Shown here: positions 5,874 to 8,169 of the stretch, piece by piece
Layout of the letters: each line of letters begins with the position of its first letter
Position numbering within the stretch: the stretch's first letter is position 1
Assembly (NCBI GenBank): GCA_030825825.1
Contig: JAPJPE010000012.1
Location: 1-8,169 of the forward strand
Source: Streptococcus sp.
GTDB taxonomy: Bacteria > Bacillota > Bacilli > Lactobacillales > Streptococcaceae
Direction: 5' to 3'
DNA: 8,169 nucleotides
Made by a program: the position numbers and the translations under genes
The notes under the pieces: generated by a model
The model's input: only the letters and a program-made list of their open reading frames with translations
What the model was told of the DNA's origin: nothing
The model's database searches: none

Positions 5874-5903
5874 TATAATGAATAGGATAAGAGTTTGAAG
5901 GAG
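5874..5903 (+). promoter_or_regulatory. -10 box and ribosome binding site for the CLC gene
   Basis: A perfect TATAAT at 5874-5879 follows the nox terminator, but no good -35 is seen at the right distance (TTCATA at 5853-5858 is 15 bases away). AAGGAG at 5898-5903 lies 7 bases before the ATG at 5911. Confidence 0.55.
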
Positions 5904-5910
5904 TTAGGGA

Positions 5911-7455
5911 ATGTCTGAAAAAGAAGAAGCCTTTAAAAATGAATTTCGTTTTGCCTCTAGTTCGATTGTGGCACATATTGTCAGAGGTGTTCTGGTTGGG
6001 ATCGTTGTGGGCTGTGTCGTCTCGAGTTTTCGCTTTTTAATCGAACATATTTTTCATTTTGTTCAAGGCGTCTACAAGGAGATGTCTGGTCAACCACTTT
6101 ATTTGCTGGCGATGCTGTTGGGGTATGGGGTGATCGTACTGATTGCTGGTCGTCTTATTCACACCAATCGGGATATCAAGGGATCAGGAATTCCGCAAGT
6201 CGAAGCAGAGCTCAAGGGACTCTTAGCGGTGAGCTGGTGGGATACCTTGTGGAAGAAGTATATTCTAGGTGTCTTAGCCATTGGAAGTGGCTTGATGCTT
6301 GGTCGTGAAGGTCCCAGTATTCAATTAGGGGCTATGGGTGGAAAAGGAGTGGCCCATCATTTGAAGGTCAGCCCAGTTGAGGAGCGGTCTTTGATTGCAA
6401 GTGGAGCTGCTGCAGGCCTTGCAGCAGCCTTTAATGCACCTATAGCAGGGCTTTTATTTGTGGTCGAAGAGGTCTACCATCATTTTTCTCGATTCTTTTG
6501 GATTTCGACCTTGGCCGCTAGTCTGACTGCTAATTTTATTTCACTCAATGTCTTTGGTCAAACACCAGTGCTTCATATGCCACAAAATATTCCACCTCTC
6601 CATCTGTCTCAGTACTGGATTTATCTTTTTCTTGGAGTCTTTTTAGGGGCAGCGGGTTATGTCTACGAAATAGTGGTTCTCAATATCGGCCGACTCTATC
6701 GTTTGCTAGAGAAGATTTTCCATGTTCCTTCTCATTATTCTTCCTTATTTGCCTTTATCTTGATTCTTCCAATCGGCTATTTTCTTCCTCAAATTCTTGG
6801 TGGTGGGAACCAATTGGTCTTGGATTTAGCTCGAGTACCGTATCCAGTGCTGACCATCCTTCTCTATTTTGTGATCCGTTTCATCTGGAGTATGTTGAGC
6901 TATGGTAGTGGCCTGCCTGGAGGAATCTTCCTGCCCATACTAGCATTAGGATCTCTTTTAGGAGCCATCGTTGGAACCTTCCTCCAAAACATTGGCTTTA
7001 TCTCTCAAAATCAGCTGCCTCTCTTCATTATTTTAGGCATGAGTGGGTATTTTGGGGCTATTTCAAAAGCGCCATTAACGGCTATGATCTTAGTGACAGA
7101 GATGGTCGGTGATATTCGCAGTTTAATGCCCCTAGGCATGGTGACCTTGCTAGCATATATGATCATGGATCTCTTCCATGGAGCGCCAGTCTATGAAGCC
7201 ATGCTCGAGCAATTGTTGCCGGATAAGGCGCAAGAAGAAGGAGAGTTGACTTTAATTGAGATCCCTGTATCAGAAAAGATTGCTGGAAAGCAAGTCCATG
7301 AACTGCACCTCCCTCAAGATATCTTGATCACCACACAAATGCGAAGCGGTAAGAGTTATACAGTCAATGGTGCGACCCGCTTGTATCTAGGTGATAGCAT
7401 CTTTGTAGTGGTTAAAGAATCCGAAATTGGACGGGTCAAGGATATTCTTTTGTAA
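5911..7455 (+). CDS. CLC-family chloride/proton antiporter with C-terminal TrkA-C-like domain
   Basis: A 514-residue membrane protein of the CLC family. All core motifs are present: GSGIP (91-95, anion-coordinating serine), GREGP (131-135, with gating Glu133), GGIFLP (337-342) and the tyrosine in PVYEAML (Tyr428) that lines the anion path. LFVVEEVYHHF carries Glu187 where the internal proton-transfer glutamate of E. coli ClcA lies, so coupled H+/Cl- exchange is more likely than a passive channel. The fluoride-specific CLC-F signature is absent. After the membrane part, residues about 445-514 form a soluble domain resembling TrkA-C/RCK-C (IEIPVSEKIAGKQVHEL, then YLGDSIFVVV), a probable ligand-binding or regulatory unit. 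Likely roles are acid resistance or ion balance. It sits alone behind the nox terminator, and no clear terminator follows, so reading into the next gene is possible. Confidence 0.93.
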   Translation: MSEKEEAFKNEFRFASSSIVAHIVRGVLVGIVVGCVVSSFRFLIEHIFHFVQGVYKEMSGQPLYLLAMLLGYGVIVLIAGRLIHTNRDIKGSGIPQVEAELKGLLAVSWWDTLWKKYILGVLAIGSGLMLGREGPSIQLGAMGGKGVAHHLKVSPVEERSLIASGAAAGLAAAFNAPIAGLLFVVEEVYHHFSRFFWISTLAASLTANFISLNVFGQTPVLHMPQNIPPLHLSQYWIYLFLGVFLGAAGYVYEIVVLNIGRLYRLLEKIFHVPSHYSSLFAFILILPIGYFLPQILGGGNQLVLDLARVPYPVLTILLYFVIRFIWSMLSYGSGLPGGIFLPILALGSLLGAIVGTFLQNIGFISQNQLPLFIILGMSGYFGAISKAPLTAMILVTEMVGDIRSLMPLGMVTLLAYMIMDLFHGAPVYEAMLEQLLPDKAQEEGELTLIEIPVSEKIAGKQVHELHLPQDILITTQMRSGKSYTVNGATRLYLGDSIFVVVKESEIGRVKDILL

Positions 7456-7505
7456 AATACAATTTCTTAGAAAAGTTTCTCTATTATTAAATTTTCAGAC
7501 AATTA

Positions 7506-7534
7506 TTGAAAAATGAGAAAAATTCTGGTAAAAT
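7506..7534 (+). promoter_or_regulatory. Promoter of the EfeO-like gene
   Basis: TTGAAA (7506-7511), a 17-base spacer and TAAAAT (7529-7534) with TG at 7526-7527 as extended -10. An imperfect inverted repeat (ATTTTCA at 7491-7497 and TGAAAAAT at 7507-7514) overlaps the -35. GAGGAG at 7551-7556 serves the ATG at 7566. Confidence 0.65.
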
Positions 7535-7565
7535 AAGACCAAGATTGAACGAGGAGTATCTTTTT

Positions 7566-8169
7566 ATGAAAAAATATAGTCTACTCTTATTGAGTGTTGC
7601 TCTTTTAGCAGGGTGTGCAAATTCTACTAGCAAACATTCGAGCCAAAAGACGCAAACCAGCTCAACGGTGCAGTTGTCAAAGGCTGACCAGAAGACCTTG
7701 GACAATGCGACAGCTGAATACAAAGACTTTGTTGAAATGCAAATTGACCAATTGCTCAAGGATACAGAGGGATTCCGAGCTACCCTAAAAGACGGTAATT
7801 TGGAAGAAGCTAAAAAGCAATATCCCTTGATTCGTATGGCCTATGAACGTTCCGAACCGATTGCTGAAACCTTCGGGGAATCAGATGTCAAGATCGACTA
7901 CCGCTTGGTGGATTATGTGGATGAAAATAAATCAGAAGATGGCTGGTCAGGTTTCCACCGGATTGAGCGTATCCTTTGGGAAAACAATACTACAGATGGA
8001 ACAGACAAATACGCTGACCAACTGGTGAACGATATCAAGGAGTTGAAAGCTAAAATTGCTACAGTAGAAGTCACACCGGATATCATGTTGACCGGAGCTG
8101 TCGATTTGCTCAACGAAGTGGCAACGCAAAAGATTACGGGTGAAGAAGAAGTCTTCTCTCATACAGATC
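7566..8169 (+). CDS. efeO: EfeO/EfeM-like iron-uptake lipoprotein, imelysin (M75) family, truncated by the window end
   Basis: The frame stays open to the last base, giving 201 residues of an unfinished protein. It begins with a lipoprotein signal ending in LLAGC (Cys17), then a Ser/Thr/Lys/Gln linker. The imelysin-like domain starts near residue 38. Family landmarks are YPLIRMAYERSEPIAETFG (86-104) and the motif GFHRIERILW, with His131-x-x-Glu134 as the HxxE metal site; GEEEVFSHTD at the edge matches the EfeO segment after the helical repeat. The cupredoxin domain present in E. coli EfeO is absent, so this is the short EfeM-like form. Family role: binding iron at the surface for the EfeU permease, together with the haem peroxidase EfeB. 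Those genes, and possibly tat genes, would be expected to follow but lie outside the window. Its own promoter and GAGGAG site precede it. Confidence 0.9.
   Translation, partial: MKKYSLLLLSVALLAGCANSTSKHSSQKTQTSSTVQLSKADQKTLDNATAEYKDFVEMQIDQLLKDTEGFRATLKDGNLEEAKKQYPLIRMAYERSEPIAETFGESDVKIDYRLVDYVDENKSEDGWSGFHRIERILWENNTTDGTDKYADQLVNDIKELKAKIATVEVTPDIMLTGAVDLLNEVATQKITGEEEVFSHTD

Noticed and set aside
7469..7480. AGAAA-AG-TTTCT hairpin after the CLC gene as a terminator
   Set aside because: The loop would be only two bases, the stem is five weak pairs, and no T run follows.
7487..7759. A 90-codon minus-strand frame over the start of the EfeO-like gene
   Set aside because: It covers the promoter, ribosome binding site and lipoprotein signal of a well-supported gene on the other strand, and shows no motif.

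Overview
The window looks like the chromosome of a low-GC Gram-positive bacterium, most probably an oral or viridans Streptococcus. The reasons are the water-forming NADH oxidase of streptococcal type, the CcdA/Etrx extracellular thiol pair, the sigma-A promoters with extended -10 boxes, the AGGAG-type ribosome binding sites and the AT-rich intergenic DNA. The species call is an inference from protein style; no rRNA or marker gene is present. Every gene looks like ordinary chromosome: there are no insertion sequences, phage genes, CRISPR arrays, tRNAs or rRNAs, and no gene-free stretch reaches 300 bases.

Layout: (1) 1-1373, rightward: a ccdA-like membrane electron carrier and a thioredoxin-like lipoprotein (etrx type) form a two-gene operon. 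It is closed by a perfect hairpin that also terminates the facing operon. (2) 1375-4219, leftward: a three-gene flavin operon, in transcription order apbE (FMN transferase without a signal peptide, hence cytosolic), a 201-residue NAD(P)H:FMN reductase, and a 414-residue paralogue of that reductase carrying an added PAS-like domain and an unusual Gly/His/Asp/Ser-rich tail. (3) 4220-4416: a divergent promoter region in which both promoters carry a CcpA (cre)-like site at the -35/spacer. (4) 4417-5793, rightward: nox, with its own terminator. (5) 5911-7455, rightward: a CLC-type chloride/proton antiporter with a TrkA-C-like tail. (6) 7566-8169, rightward, cut by the window end: an EfeO/EfeM-like imelysin (M75) lipoprotein for iron uptake.

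Most genes share a redox theme: CcdA-Etrx carries reducing power outward, Nox disposes of NADH and oxygen, and the flavin operon handles NAD(P)H-to-flavin electron transfer. The most interesting observation is that the long reductase ends in two copies of D-A-T-S-G-A-S. This matches the flavinylation motif that ApbE enzymes modify (Dxx[S/T]GA[S/T]), and the operon's first gene is a cytosolic ApbE. The two 13-residue repeat copies are identical in protein but differ in 8 of 13 codons, all synonymously, which argues that the peptide itself is under selection. I propose that this reductase carries two covalently bound FMN groups on a flexible arm: a self-contained cytosolic flavinylated oxidoreductase whose acceptor is unknown.
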